From Maioricimonas rarisocia (GTDB lineage: Bacteria; Planctomycetota; Planctomycetia; Planctomycetales; Planctomycetaceae), in the NCBI RefSeq assembly GCF_007747795.1, contig NZ_CP036275.1, positions 2,098,001-2,162,000 of the forward strand: a stretch of 64,000 bases of DNA, given 5' to 3'. The notes under the pieces were generated by a model that did not search any database, was not told the origin of the DNA, and was given only the letters and a program-made list of their open reading frames with translations. Below, piece by piece: positions 17,269-27,016 of this stretch. Position 1 is the first letter of the stretch. Each line of letters opens with the position of its first letter. A program made the position numbers and the translations under genes.

Positions 17269-19281
17269 ATGCTCCGTCGTCTGGCAATTCCTTCGGTGCG
17301 GGCCCTGTGCACCGCCCTGGCCGTTTCCGTCCTGTTTCCTGTTGCTGTTCGTGCCGAGCGGATCGAGGAGGCGACGCAGCGGCTTCTGGAAGACGTCAAA
17401 TACCTGGCGTCGGATGATCTGCAGGGGCGTGGCGTCGGGACAAAGGGGCTGGACCAGGCGGCGGTCTACATTCGGGACGCCTTTGCCGCGGCCGGTCTCG
17501 ACGTGACGGTGGATGGGGGAGACGCCTACCAGGACTTCGAGGTGATCGACGGCGCGAAGCTGACGGAGCCGAATGTCCTGACGCTCAACGGGCCGGATGG
17601 TCAGTCCGTCACGCTCGAACTGGGGAAGGATTTCACCGTTGGTTCATTCGGTGATGCCGGGACGTTCGATGCTCCCATCGTCTTCTGCGGCTACGGGATC
17701 GACTCGAAGGAGCCGGAGTACGACAGCTTTGCCGGCGTCGATGTGAAGGACAAGGTGGTCATCATCATGCGGCGGACGCCGCAGCAGGCGAATCCGCACG
17801 GTCTGTTTGCGGCCGGGCATGGAGGATCGCGGCACGCGGCGTTGCGAACGAAGGTGAGCAATGCGTTCCAGCACGGGGCGGCGGCGATTCTGTTCGTCAA
17901 CGATCCGTACACGGGGCGCAAGGAAGCGGAGGCACTGCAGTCTCAGCTGGAGAAGGCGGCCGGCGAGATCGTGGACGTCGCGGTGAAGATCGCCGATGCG
18001 GAGGGAGACGAGCCTCCGGCCGAGCTGCTCAAGGAGTTGCGCGAGCGGACGAATCATTATCGGCAGGTGCAGGAACTGGTCGAAACGCACAACGACGACA
18101 AGCTGATGGAGTTCGGCTACGGCGGGACGCGCGGCGGCAAGTCGGTGCCGATCCTGCACATCTCGCAGGAGATCTGCAGTCGGCTGCTGGAGTCGAGTCT
18201 CGGGAAGAGCCTTGCCGAGATCGAAGTCGAGATCGATGCGACCGGCGAGCCGCAGAGTGCTCCGCTGTCGGGCTGGATTGCGGAAGGTGAGGCGAGCTTC
18301 GAGCTGGTGCGCGTACCGGTGCGGAACGTGATTGGCGTGCTCGAAGGGAGCGGTCCGCTGGCGGATGAAACGATCATCGTCGGGGCTCACTACGATCATG
18401 TCGGGCTGGGGGGCGAAGGCTCTCTTGCGCCCGGCGTGAAGGAAGTTCATAACGGTGCGGACGACAACGCGTCGGGTACGGCAGCGCTGATCGAACTGGC
18501 TCGACGGCTGGCCGAACGGGACCAGCCGCTTCCCCGACGTGTGGTCTTCATCGCGTTTACGGGTGAGGAACGGGGACTGCTCGGCTCGGCTCATTACGTG
18601 CGCGAGCCGGTCTTCCCACTCGAGTCGACGGTGGCGATGTTCAACATGGACATGGTCGGCCGTCTCGACGAAGAGAAGTTGACCGTCTTCGGTTCCGGGA
18701 CGTCGTCGGCCTGGGAAGAAATGCTCAACCGTCTGGGCGATGACACGGGGCTGGAGCTGGTCCGCAAGCCGGAGGGATTTGGCCCGAGCGATCACTCGTC
18801 GTTCTACGCGAAGGAGATCCCGGTCATTCATCTGTTTACCGGCACGCACACCGATTATCACCGTCCGTCGGATGACTGGGACAAGCTGAATGTGCGGGGG
18901 ATGGCGCGGATCGTGGATCTGCTCGAGGCAATGGTCGTCGAAGTCGCGACCGGGGAGGAGCGGCCGGATTATGTGGCGATCAAGGGACGTGCGTCGCTGG
19001 CCCGCAGCGGCAGCCGACCGTACTTCGGTTCGATTCCGGACTTCGGGACCGATGCCGAGGGGTATGCGATTTCGGGCGTCTCCCCCGGGAGTCCTGCCGA
19101 CAAGGGAGGGCTGAAGGGGGGCGATGTCATCGTCCGGATGGGCGGACAGCCGATCGGTGGGCTGGATGATTTCGATCTGGCGCTGCGGAAGTTCTCGCCC
19201 GGCCAGGAAGTGGAAGTCGTCGTGCTTCGCGACAACAAGGAAACGAAACTGAAGGTTACTCTGGCGGCCCCTCGGTCATGA
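17269..19281 (+). CDS. Secreted M28 family aminopeptidase with PA insert and C-terminal PDZ domain
   Basis: 670 residues with a signal peptide (MLRRLAIPSVRALCTALAVSVLFPVAVRA). A PA-like insert spans about residues 95-330 (IVFCGYGI, AAILFVNDP). The M28 zinc peptidase domain carries the expected ligands: H374/D376 in VGAHYDHVG, the GADDNASG block at 397-403, TGEERG at 431-436 with the catalytic Glu, FNMDMVG at 458-464, and H531 in HTDYHRPSDD. A PDZ domain ends the protein (VSPGSPADKGGLKGGDVIV, 604-622). It likely releases amino acids from peptides outside the cytoplasm. Start ATG 17269 has GAGG ten bases upstream and gives the intact signal peptide. The next gene overlaps by four bases. Confidence 0.93.
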   Translation: MLRRLAIPSVRALCTALAVSVLFPVAVRAERIEEATQRLLEDVKYLASDDLQGRGVGTKGLDQAAVYIRDAFAAAGLDVTVDGGDAYQDFEVIDGAKLTEPNVLTLNGPDGQSVTLELGKDFTVGSFGDAGTFDAPIVFCGYGIDSKEPEYDSFAGVDVKDKVVIIMRRTPQQANPHGLFAAGHGGSRHAALRTKVSNAFQHGAAAILFVNDPYTGRKEAEALQSQLEKAAGEIVDVAVKIADAEGDEPPAELLKELRERTNHYRQVQELVETHNDDKLMEFGYGGTRGGKSVPILHISQEICSRLLESSLGKSLAEIEVEIDATGEPQSAPLSGWIAEGEASFELVRVPVRNVIGVLEGSGPLADETIIVGAHYDHVGLGGEGSLAPGVKEVHNGADDNASGTAALIELARRLAERDQPLPRRVVFIAFTGEERGLLGSAHYVREPVFPLESTVAMFNMDMVGRLDEEKLTVFGSGTSSAWEEMLNRLGDDTGLELVRKPEGFGPSDHSSFYAKEIPVIHLFTGTHTDYHRPSDDWDKLNVRGMARIVDLLEAMVVEVATGEERPDYVAIKGRASLARSGSRPYFGSIPDFGTDAEGYAISGVSPGSPADKGGLKGGDVIVRMGGQPIGGLDDFDLALRKFSPGQEVEVVVLRDNKETKLKVTLAAPRS

Positions 19282-20270
19282 GCCCCGAATACCGAGTCCT
19301 GATTACGGATCGTCCCTGGAGTGAGTCCGACATCGAGCGGGAGATTCTCGCCGACGTCGGTGTCGAGGTCGTGGAGGCCCCCGATTCCGACGAGGCGACA
19401 CTGATCGAAGCGGTCCGAGACTGCGATGCGATTGCCACCTGCTGGGCGAAAGTCACAGCGGGGGTCATCCAGGCGGCGGAACGGTGTCGGCATGTGGCCC
19501 GGATGGGAATCGGTCTGGATAACATTGCGGTGGACGAAGCGACGCGGCGGGGCATTCCCGTCACCAACGTGCCGGACTACTGCGTTTCGGAGGTCTCCGA
19601 TCATGCGTTGGCGCTGATCCTGGCCTGTGCGCGGAACATCGGATTCTTCCACGGTCGTACGAAACAGGGTGAGTACGATCTGGCGGCGGCCGGATCGATG
19701 CGGCGGCTTTCGGAATGCACGCTGGGGCTGGTCGGTCTGGGGCACACGGCACGGGCACTGGTTCCGAAGGCGCGGGCGTTGGGGATGACGGTGATCGCGA
19801 CGACTCCGTCGGGCAACGATTACGGGACCGGCTGCCGGATGGTGTCGTTCGAGGAGGTGCTGGAGAAGGGCGACTTCATCTCGGTGCATGCACCGCTGAC
19901 GGAGGCGACGCGTCATTTGTTCGATGCGGCAGCGTTTGAGCGGATGAAGCCGTCGGCGTATCTGATCAACACGGCCCGGGGCGGGCTGATTGACGAGTCG
20001 GCTATGTGGGACTCGCTCAAGGCGGGGCAGATTGCCGGGGCGGGACTCGATGTGTTCGATCCGGAGCCGCCCGATCTCGACCGCCCCCTGTTTCGGGACG
20101 AGCGTGTGATCGTGACGCCGCACGCGGCGTTTGTCTCGCGCGAATCGGTCGTTGAGTTGCGGCAACGTGTGGCGAAGCAGATTGCTGCGGTTCTGAGCGG
20201 CGAACGTCCCGCGAGCGTCGTCAATCCTGAGGTTTACGACGACCACGCTGCAAAAGACGGCGGGGACTGA
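19278..20270 (+). CDS. D-isomer-specific 2-hydroxyacid dehydrogenase (phosphoglycerate dehydrogenase-like / CtBP-like)
   Basis: 330 residues. NAD-binding motif is LGLVGLGHTARALVPKA; the usual G-x-G-x-x-G ends in Ala here. Catalytic residues are the Arg in INTARGGLID, the Glu in FDPEPPDLDRPLF and the His in VTPHAAFVSRES, all present. N-terminal part (VARMGIGLDNIAV) is typical of the family. The enzyme reduces a 2-keto acid or oxidises a D-2-hydroxy acid; a serA role is unlikely because there is no ACT or intervening domain. ATG 19278 overlaps the stop of the peptidase gene (ATGA), so the two are co-translated. Confidence 0.92.
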   Translation: MSPEYRVLITDRPWSESDIEREILADVGVEVVEAPDSDEATLIEAVRDCDAIATCWAKVTAGVIQAAERCRHVARMGIGLDNIAVDEATRRGIPVTNVPDYCVSEVSDHALALILACARNIGFFHGRTKQGEYDLAAAGSMRRLSECTLGLVGLGHTARALVPKARALGMTVIATTPSGNDYGTGCRMVSFEEVLEKGDFISVHAPLTEATRHLFDAAAFERMKPSAYLINTARGGLIDESAMWDSLKAGQIAGAGLDVFDPEPPDLDRPLFRDERVIVTPHAAFVSRESVVELRQRVAKQIAAVLSGERPASVVNPEVYDDHAAKDGGD

Positions 20271-20428
20271 GCGACGTTCCCGTATGCAACACGGCATGTT
20301 GCAAAAAGTAAGCTAGAGTTGCGATGCGGGGTGTTGCACCGGCACAGCAGTGATCGGGACGCAGCACCCGGAACGATTGTGCGGATGATACAGGCCGCAT
20401 CGTTGCCCGGAAGAGTCGGACAGGGGGC

Positions 20429-21559
20429 ATGAACCAGCCGCCCTGGAGGATTTCCATGGCGCGAATGCGGTACGGGCCCCTGCCATCCGGGACAGAAACG
20501 AATATGGTGGCACCTGAACGCAGTAGCGGAGAGGTCGATTCTGTCGATCATGCCGGGACCGTCAGCGAGGAAGCTGTGCACGCAGAAGGAACCGACACTG
20601 CACAACTCGAAGTCCTTCAGGAACGGCTTGCCTACAAAGATGAGCTCGTTGCCGAACTGACTGCGCGTCTCGAGGCGGCAGCCGAGCAGCTCGATCGCCT
20701 GCAGCGAAGTGGCGTTCGTCCATCGTCGGGCGGTGGGGGGGCGCTTCCGGCAGAGCTGGTCGACGATCAGCGGCAGCTGACGAATGAACTGACGTCGGCG
20801 GTTCGTGAATGGCAGGAAATGAACGCCGCCGTCCTGCTCTCACAGATTGACGGCCGGCTGCGGGAACTTCAGGAGCAGGTCGCCGGTCAACAGCTCGTGG
20901 TCCGGAGTGTTCCACAGAGCGAGACTTCGGGGGAGCCGGCTGCATCCGCGGAGGGGAGTGACGAAGAGAGCCCGGGCGAAGGTCAGATCTCGGACGCCTG
21001 GGAGGCGATGAAGGCCCGGCTGCTCGAAGGGAAAGAGGCCCCTGCCCAGCCCGAAAAGACGGACGTTGACACGGCCGAGGATGCCTCTGCTGCGGAAGCG
21101 GACACGGCGGCGCGCGAGCCCCGTGAGAACGAGGAGGTCGCTGCTCCGGAACCGCTCGATCTCGACGCCGCCGATCGGGAGGAACTCGCACTGGCCGTGC
21201 TGGCCCGCGACGAATACATCGGCTACCTGCTGCAGACCCTTGCGGACACCGAGCAACGGATGGAACAGGTCGTTGACTGGGAGCAGCTCGCCAACGCACC
21301 GGAAGAACTCACCCGACAGTTGCGCGAGGAACTGGAACGGATCTCGCAGCGCGGACGGCGTGAGGAGTTGCGTCTGTCGCTCGAACGGGCCCGGCTGTCC
21401 CGCGAGCAGGCGAAGCTCGACCAGTTGCGTGCCGTCCTGGAGCGGCGACTGCGTACCCCGGTCGGAGGCAAACCGGCTGAGGAAACGCCGAAAGGGGAAC
21501 CAACCGAGGCGGACCGCAAGGCCCGCTGGTCGCGTCTCTTCGGTACGCAGAAGGACTGA
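20429..21559 (+). CDS. Acidic coiled-coil protein of unknown function
   Basis: 376 residues, rich in Glu, Ala and Arg, with no recognised domain, signal peptide or membrane segment. Coiled-coil stretches are visible around residues 60-105 (LEVLQERLAYKDELVAEL) and 240-350 (LREELERISQRGRREELR), separated by a low-complexity acidic linker. The C-terminus is basic (DRKARWSRLFGTQKD). It could be a scaffold or cytoskeleton-associated protein. ATG 20429 is used; ATG 20504 (MVAPERSS) is a possible later start. A repeat cluster begins about 30 bases after its stop. Confidence 0.72.
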   Translation: MNQPPWRISMARMRYGPLPSGTETNMVAPERSSGEVDSVDHAGTVSEEAVHAEGTDTAQLEVLQERLAYKDELVAELTARLEAAAEQLDRLQRSGVRPSSGGGGALPAELVDDQRQLTNELTSAVREWQEMNAAVLLSQIDGRLRELQEQVAGQQLVVRSVPQSETSGEPAASAEGSDEESPGEGQISDAWEAMKARLLEGKEAPAQPEKTDVDTAEDASAAEADTAAREPRENEEVAAPEPLDLDAADREELALAVLARDEYIGYLLQTLADTEQRMEQVVDWEQLANAPEELTRQLREELERISQRGRREELRLSLERARLSREQAKLDQLRAVLERRLRTPVGGKPAEETPKGEPTEADRKARWSRLFGTQKD

Positions 21560-21579
21560 GTGCTTCGCAGTCGAGTACC

Positions 21580-22850
21580 GGGCAGACAGGAATGTCTGCC
21601 CCACTGTCTTCCGGGGTGGCTGCTTCACCGAGAATTCGCACGGCTCACAGAGCCGTGGCACGCGGCAGCTGGCCTGATCTGAAGAAGTGCTGGGACCAGT
21701 CCCAGCCTACGTTTTGAGGGGGGCGTCTCGAGTCTTGAGGAAGGCCCTTCGGTCGCCGCCGAGTACCGGGCAGACAGGAATGTCTGCCCCACCAGTCTTC
21801 CGGGGTGGATGCCTCACCCTGACTTCGAATGGCTCACAGAGCCGTGGCACGCGGCACCTGTCCTGATCTGAAGAAGTGCTGGGACCAGTCCCAGCCTACG
21901 TTCTGAGAAGGGACGTGAGTCTCGAGGAAGGCCCACTGGTCGCAGCCGAGTACCAGGCAGACAGGAATGTCTGCCCCACCGTCTTCCGGGGTGGCTGCTT
22001 CACCGAGAATTCGCACGGTTCACAGAACCGTGGCACGCGGCAGCTGATGTACGATGACGAGCGTGGATGCCTCGTGTCGCTGCGCGACCCCGGTTGGCGA
22101 GCAACCGGGGCTACCCTGATTCGCTCGCCAGGACCGGGGCCATCCGCCGCAAGCGAGTACGCAGGGGCGGGAGCGGACCGCATGCCCACCCGCCTTCGGC
22201 GTGAGGGCATGGCACCCTGGGGTTGTCGGCCTTGAGTTGTATCTCGTGAGCGAATGTGTCTGCACAGGCAGACAGGAATGTCTGCCCCACTGTCTTCCGG
22301 GGTGGATGCTTCACCCTGACTTCGCACGGGGCACATAGCCGCGGCACCTGGCCTGATCTGAAGAAGTGCTGGGACCAGTCCCAGCCTACATTTTGAGGGG
22401 TGTGCCTCGAGTCTTGAGGAAGGCCCGTCGGTCGCCGCCGAGTACCAGGCAGACAGGAATGTCTGCCCCACCAGTCTTCCGGGGTGGCTGCTTCACCGAG
22501 AATTCGCACGGCTCACAGAGCCGTGGCACGCTGGCACCTGATGTACGATGACGAGCGTGGATGCGCCGTGTCGCTGCTCGACCCCAGTTGGCGAGCAACC
22601 GGGGCTACCCTGATTCGCTCGCCAAGACCCGGGCCATCCGCCGCAAGCGAGTACGCAGGGGCGGGAGCGGACCGCATGCCCACCCGCCTTCGGCGTGAGG
22701 GCATGGCACCCTGGGGTTGTCGGCCTTGAGTTGTATCTCGTGAGCGAATGTGTATGCACAGGCAGACAGGAATGTCTGCCCCACTGTCTTCCGGGGTGGC
22801 TGCTTCACCGAGAATTCGCACGGGGCACAGTGCCGTGGCACGCTGGCCGG
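21580..22850. repeat. Repeat cluster IV: modular REP-like palindromes
   Basis: About 1.27 kb with no gene. Family D (GCTGGGAC CA GTCCCAGC then CTACG) at 21689, 21878 and 22368; family A at 21591, 21769, 21956, 22267, 22448 and 22761; family B at about 21638, 21828, 22014, 22328, 22507 and 22818; family E (GGTTGGCGAGCAACCGGGGC then TACC) at about 22091 and 22588; family C at about 22183 and 22676. Two large blocks (B-E-C-A-B) are near-identical copies about 490 bases apart. D to the next A is always 78-80 bases. The B copy at 22014 has a compensatory double change. Confidence 0.92.
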
Positions 22851-22872
22851 GGTTTCCCTCAATTGTGGGGAA

Positions 22873-24087
22873 CTATCGCAGGCTGGGGCCGGATGCCTGG
22901 TGAGTTGCCTGCTGGACGGCCGGGACGTTGAGCGGAGGCGTCAGTGCCGGTGCGGGGGACGGTGCCGGCGAGAGCCCAATGCTGGTCGCGTTCTGTCGCT
23001 GACCACCCGGATAGGCTTCGATCACCGTTTCGGTCCGCTTGTGCTGGTCGAACTCGATGCCGCTGGCCATCGTCACCTTCATGTCGACAGTCCGGGTTAC
23101 GCGCGATTCCCGCGGCAGGCCGGTGTCGCGGAACAGCGTGCACTGCCCCGTTGCGGATCCGCCTTTGACCGTGATTCGAACGTTGGGATTCGTATCGGCA
23201 CCGTGTCCGAGCGTGGTGGAGGGGGCGATCGTTCCTTCGATCTGAACAACCGCGAACTGATCGTTGAGTTCGGTAAGCGTGTAGTTCGTGTTCAGTTCCA
23301 TCGGCACCGGCCGGGAGATGCGTCGCGGTCGTCGCCAGGTATCACCCGGGCTGGTCTCGGTGTTATACGGCAACAGGCCGATCGTGTTGTCGATGAAGTC
23401 GGAGATTCCTTTCTCGCCGGTTCCCGCTTCCATGGCGAGCAGAACCTGCTGGCGGCGATCGACAGGGACGTTCGCCAGGCACCGTTCGAGGAACTGCTGA
23501 AAGCCAACGATCTCGACGATGCGGTTGTCCTGTCCGATCCAGAAGGAGAAGCCGTCCCGGACCATGCCGTGGTAGGCCTGCAGGACGGGAGGGATCTGCT
23601 GGGGCGGGTTTGCCGAGTCGTATTCGATGCGTTCGCCGCCGATGTCCTGCGTGAAGCGGACGCGATCGTAGGTGATTCCCAGGTGGGTGCGGTCGGCGGT
23701 GACTTCCTTGACGGTAATGGCCAGCAGGAGATCAAGCTGCGAGCGGCTGACCTGCGGCGTGCCGTTGAGGGCGGCCTGGGTCAGCTCCTGCGAGACGACT
23801 TTCCGCAGGGGGAAGCGATCGCCGGGGTGCAGTTTCAGTTCGAGCCGGGCCCGCGATTGCGGCGGAGCGGTCGGAACGGCTGGAACCGCCGACATCGCGG
23901 CGGCAGACTGGGCCGCAGCCGGCTGGACGGCCGATGCGTCGGGGCCTGCTGCCGGCGTCTCTTCGGTCAGCCATTCGGGGAGTTCGATTTCAGCTTCGTC
24001 TTCGCTGCTGCCAAAGAATCCGCATCCGGACAGACCCGTGACGAGCAGAAGCATTGCGAAAAGGGGGAGTGACGATCGCCACATCAT
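22873..24087 (-). CDS. Lipoprotein of unknown function (DUF6263-like)
   Basis: 404 residues. A signal peptide (LPLFAMLLLVTGLSGC) ends in a lipobox with Cys22, so the protein is lipid-anchored. A Pro/Ala-rich linker (residues 40-80) leads into a large beta-rich domain, with RARLELKLHPGDRFPLRKVV and TVKEVTADRTHLGITYDRV near the start and a second repeat-like half (GTIAPSTTLG, DMKVTMASGIEFDQH). This layout matches secreted DUF6263-type proteins of planctomycetes, though I assign the family only tentatively. A Pro/Ala tail ends the protein. Start ATG 24087 is preceded by AAGGATGAGAAC; mnmA lies upstream on the same strand, 214 bases away. Confidence 0.78.
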   Translation of the reverse strand: MMWRSSLPLFAMLLLVTGLSGCGFFGSSEDEAEIELPEWLTEETPAAGPDASAVQPAAAQSAAAMSAVPAVPTAPPQSRARLELKLHPGDRFPLRKVVSQELTQAALNGTPQVSRSQLDLLLAITVKEVTADRTHLGITYDRVRFTQDIGGERIEYDSANPPQQIPPVLQAYHGMVRDGFSFWIGQDNRIVEIVGFQQFLERCLANVPVDRRQQVLLAMEAGTGEKGISDFIDNTIGLLPYNTETSPGDTWRRPRRISRPVPMELNTNYTLTELNDQFAVVQIEGTIAPSTTLGHGADTNPNVRITVKGGSATGQCTLFRDTGLPRESRVTRTVDMKVTMASGIEFDQHKRTETVIEAYPGGQRQNATSIGLSPAPSPAPALTPPLNVPAVQQATHQASGPSLR

Positions 24088-24301
24088 GTTCTCATCCTTG
24101 AGACCACGGCTGAGCGGAGTCGCTCGACCGTCCGTTGCTGCCGGACGACCATGAGCGGAATGGGGACAGGGAACTCCACAGCCGTGCCGCAGACCGGTTT
24201 TTCGGCGGCTGCAGATCGGCCCGGAGATGTCGGGGCGGGAAACTAGCAGGTTGCGGAATACGGAGCTACCCCGGATTCTGCATCGTTCCCACGGCGCCTC
24301 T

Positions 24302-25405
24302 TCAGCAGATCCAGCCGCCGCCGAGAACGCGATCGTCGTCATAGAAGACGACAGCCTGTCCAGGGGCGACGCCGAACTGCGGTTCGTCGAATTCGACGTG
24401 GCAGCGGTCTTCGTCGCCCACTTCGACGGTGCAGGTTGCCGGTGTGTGCTGATAGCGGATCTGTGCCGTGCAGCGGAGGCGCTGCGGAGTTTCGGCTGTC
24501 AGCCAGTTGAGGCGGTTGGCTTCCAGTTCCTGCCGGCCGAGTTCTTCGCGGGTTCCAATGACGACGCGACACGAGTCGGGCTCGATGCGGACGACGAAGC
24601 GGGGCGATCCGAACGTGACGCCCAGCCCCTTTCTCTGTCCGACGGTGAAATGCTGGTAGCCGTCGTGGTGGCCGACGACGTTGCCGGCCGTGTCGACCAT
24701 TTCGCCGGCCGTTTCCTGCGGACCACGGAACCGTTCGAGGAATGCCCCGTAGTCGTTGTCGGGAATGAAGCAGATTTCCTGGCTGTCGGGCTTGTTGGCG
24801 GTGCGGAGCCCTGCCTTGCGGGCGAGGTCGCGAATTTCGTCCTTGGTGTATCCGCCGACCGGGTAGAGGATCTTTTCGAGCAGCGACCGCTGTACTCCAA
24901 AGAGGACGTAGGACTGATCCTTCGTCCGGTCGCGACCGCGAAACAGGCCGGGACCGTCTCCGTCCGGTACGGGCTGCACCTGAGCGTAATGGCCGCTGGC
25001 GATGGCGTCGGCACCGACCTGCTGCGCGAAGTCCCACAGCTTGCCGAACTTCAGCCAGTTGTTGCACATCACGCACGGATTGGGTGTGCGCCCTGCAAGA
25101 TACTCGTCGGCGAAGTAGTCCTTGATGCGGCCGAAGGCGTCTTCGAAGTTGAGCGCGTGGAACGGGATATCCATTGCGTCGGCGACGCGTCGGGCGTCGG
25201 CGGCGTCGGACGCAGAGCAGCAACCCTGCTTGCGGGCCGGTGCGGTGACGATCGGAAGCATGTCGCCCCCGGTCGCACACGCGGCCGCTTCGGTCGCGCC
25301 GGAGCGCATGAACAGTCCGATCACCTCGTAGCCCTGCTCCCGGAGGAGCCAGGCCGAGGCGGAACTGTCGACGCCTCCACTCATTGCCAGCACGACACGC
25401 TTCAC
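24302..25405 (-). CDS. mnmA: tRNA-specific 2-thiouridylase MnmA
   Basis: 367 residues. This enzyme activates and thiolates U34 of tRNA-Glu, -Gln and -Lys. The PP-loop is SGGVDSS (9-15). The two catalytic cysteines are Cys111 in NPCVMCN and Cys212 in SQEICFIPD. GYQHFTVGQRKGLG and the C-terminal beta-barrel (GQAVVFYDDDRVLGGGWI) are typical. An insertion with Cys62-Cys63 (QGCCSASDAADARRVAD) belongs to the non-proteobacterial long form. The start is GTG 25405, directly before the first beta strand. It is likely monocistronic or the first gene before the lipoprotein. Confidence 0.96.
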   Translation of the reverse strand: MKRVVLAMSGGVDSSASAWLLREQGYEVIGLFMRSGATEAAACATGGDMLPIVTAPARKQGCCSASDAADARRVADAMDIPFHALNFEDAFGRIKDYFADEYLAGRTPNPCVMCNNWLKFGKLWDFAQQVGADAIASGHYAQVQPVPDGDGPGLFRGRDRTKDQSYVLFGVQRSLLEKILYPVGGYTKDEIRDLARKAGLRTANKPDSQEICFIPDNDYGAFLERFRGPQETAGEMVDTAGNVVGHHDGYQHFTVGQRKGLGVTFGSPRFVVRIEPDSCRVVIGTREELGRQELEANRLNWLTAETPQRLRCTAQIRYQHTPATCTVEVGDEDRCHVEFDEPQFGVAPGQAVVFYDDDRVLGGGWIC

Positions 25406-25962
25406 GCCGGGTCAGCCTTGTTTCTGTCTGTTATGGTCGTCGGTCAGGTTGCCGCATTCTGAACGTCCGGGAGGCGGCTCGATATCAGGACCCGGTGCTG
25501 CCGAGGGCGGGTTCGGTGGGAACCGGTTGGGCTGCATCCGGGAGGACGTTCTGCGCACAGTCCAGTTTAGGTGCTGGGGCACTGACGGCCAACCGGTCAA
25601 CCGAGTGCGTCGCATCGCCACAGGTCCCGCATTTCGCAGCGATCGCCGAAATGAGAAGCCGGAGGAGGAGTTCGTGACGATCGGCGGCGGGTGAGCGGCG
25701 TGTCGTTGCAGGTCGTGTTTTTCAGGTGAGTTACGACGAGTGTGAGTGCGCGGTGTGATCGGAATTCGAGAGCAAAGATGGTCTAGCCCCGCTTCGAAAT
25801 CGCTGGTAGACTCCCGCCCCTCGCACCGGGTGTGCGAGGCCTCCCGCCAGGGGCATCTGCCGGTTGGACCATTCGGCCCGATCCGGTCCGGCCCTTCATC
25901 GAACAACAGACATCCCCTCCCTCCCGACATGTGGCAGGATCACAGGAAGGATCCGATTGCTG
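25406..25962. other. Divergent intergenic region between mnmA and the TIGR03009 gene
   Basis: 557 bases in which I see no supported gene and none of the palindrome families. A small inverted repeat GTCTAGC ... GCTGGTAGAC lies near 25780-25811. Promoters of both flanking genes should be here. Confidence 0.4.
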
Positions 25963-26856
25963 ATGCAACTCCGATTTCATCCGAGAACGTGCATTGCCGG
26001 TATCCTGTCTCTGGTCGTCCCGACCTTGAGCACGGTGGCCATGGGACAGCAACCCCAGCGCGTCGCGGCGGCCGTCGCGCGTCCGCAGGAGACCGATGAA
26101 CCGGTCGATCCGCGGCTGGATCAGCTCCTGAAGGAATGGGAAGCGAAGACTGCCGGCATTCAGAAGCTGCGTGGTTCGTTTGAACGCTACGAGTACGACT
26201 CGGTCTTTCTTGTCGAGAAGCGTGCCGTCGGCAAATTCTGGTACCAGGCTCCCGATCTGGGGCGGATGGATTTCGAGCCGGGCGAAGTTCCGCCGGGCGG
26301 CGTGAACCCGGAGATGAAGGGACCGAACGGCGAGCCGTACGAAGTGAAGGCGGAAGTGCCCCAGCAATGGGTCTGCACCGGCCAGGAAATCCTGAGCATC
26401 GACGAGTCGCAGAAGACGTACAACCGGATTGCGATTCCTCCCGCCATGCAGGGAGACAACATCGTTCACTCCCCCCTCCCCTTCCTGTTCGGCATGAAGG
26501 CGGAAGCGGCCAAGCAGCGATACAAGCTGGAGCTGGGAGTCATGCACAATCCCGATGGTTCGATCGAAGGGAAGCCGCAGCGGATTCACGTGGTCGCCCG
26601 GCCGAAGATGCAGATCGACAAACGGGAATGGAGCCGGGCGGAGATCCTGCTACACCACAAGTTCTTCGTGCCCGAAGCGATTCAGCTGAAGGATCCGACC
26701 GGTAACAAGACGACGACGTACGTGTTTCCGCTGAAGGGGATGCACGGCAACGAGCGGCTGCCCTGGATCCCGAGCCCGTTCAGTGTCCGTCTGGACAAGT
26801 ACCAGCTGATTCAGGACGTGACGGCGGCTCCGCAGCAGGGAACGACGACTCGGTAG
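25963..26856 (+). CDS. TIGR03009 family planctomycete protein (exported)
   Basis: 297 residues. The N-terminus from ATG 25963 is a signal peptide (FHPRTCIAGILSLVVPTLSTVAMGQQ). The mature part matches the planctomycete-specific TIGR03009 family: DQLLKEWEAKTAGIQKLRGS, then FERYEYDSVFLVEKRAVGKF, LPFLFGMKAEAAKQRY and a C-terminal FSVRLDKYQLIQDV. The fold resembles LolA-type outer-membrane lipoprotein carriers, so a lipoprotein-handling role is conceivable but unproven. AGGAAGGA lies upstream of the chosen start. A terminator follows at 26870. Confidence 0.82.
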   Translation: MQLRFHPRTCIAGILSLVVPTLSTVAMGQQPQRVAAAVARPQETDEPVDPRLDQLLKEWEAKTAGIQKLRGSFERYEYDSVFLVEKRAVGKFWYQAPDLGRMDFEPGEVPPGGVNPEMKGPNGEPYEVKAEVPQQWVCTGQEILSIDESQKTYNRIAIPPAMQGDNIVHSPLPFLFGMKAEAAKQRYKLELGVMHNPDGSIEGKPQRIHVVARPKMQIDKREWSRAEILLHHKFFVPEAIQLKDPTGNKTTTYVFPLKGMHGNERLPWIPSPFSVRLDKYQLIQDVTAAPQQGTTTR

Positions 26857-26869
26857 CGCGGACGCAACG

Positions 26870-26896
26870 GCCCACGGAACTCGGTTCGTGGGCTTT
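26870..26896 (+). terminator. Rho-independent terminator after the TIGR03009 gene
   Basis: GCCCACG (26870-26876), ten-base loop, CGTGGGC (26887-26893), then TTT. It begins 13 bases after the stop codon. Confidence 0.7.
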
Positions 26897-27016
26897 CACG
26901 AAGAGTGGCGAATGCCCAGGACTTGTGCCGCGAGCGTTCCGGCTTACGATGAGGGAAGTGTCAACGTCCGCTGACGTTGCCTCTTCGACTCCGATTGTCG
27001 CAAACCGGGACGCGTC

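Noticed and set aside
21560-22870. Many overlapping open frames of 60-190 codons with repeated peptides such as ADRNVCPT and RQECLPHL
   Set aside because: They are translations of the palindromic repeats in all frames and recur in every cluster. No ribosome sites or independent conservation.
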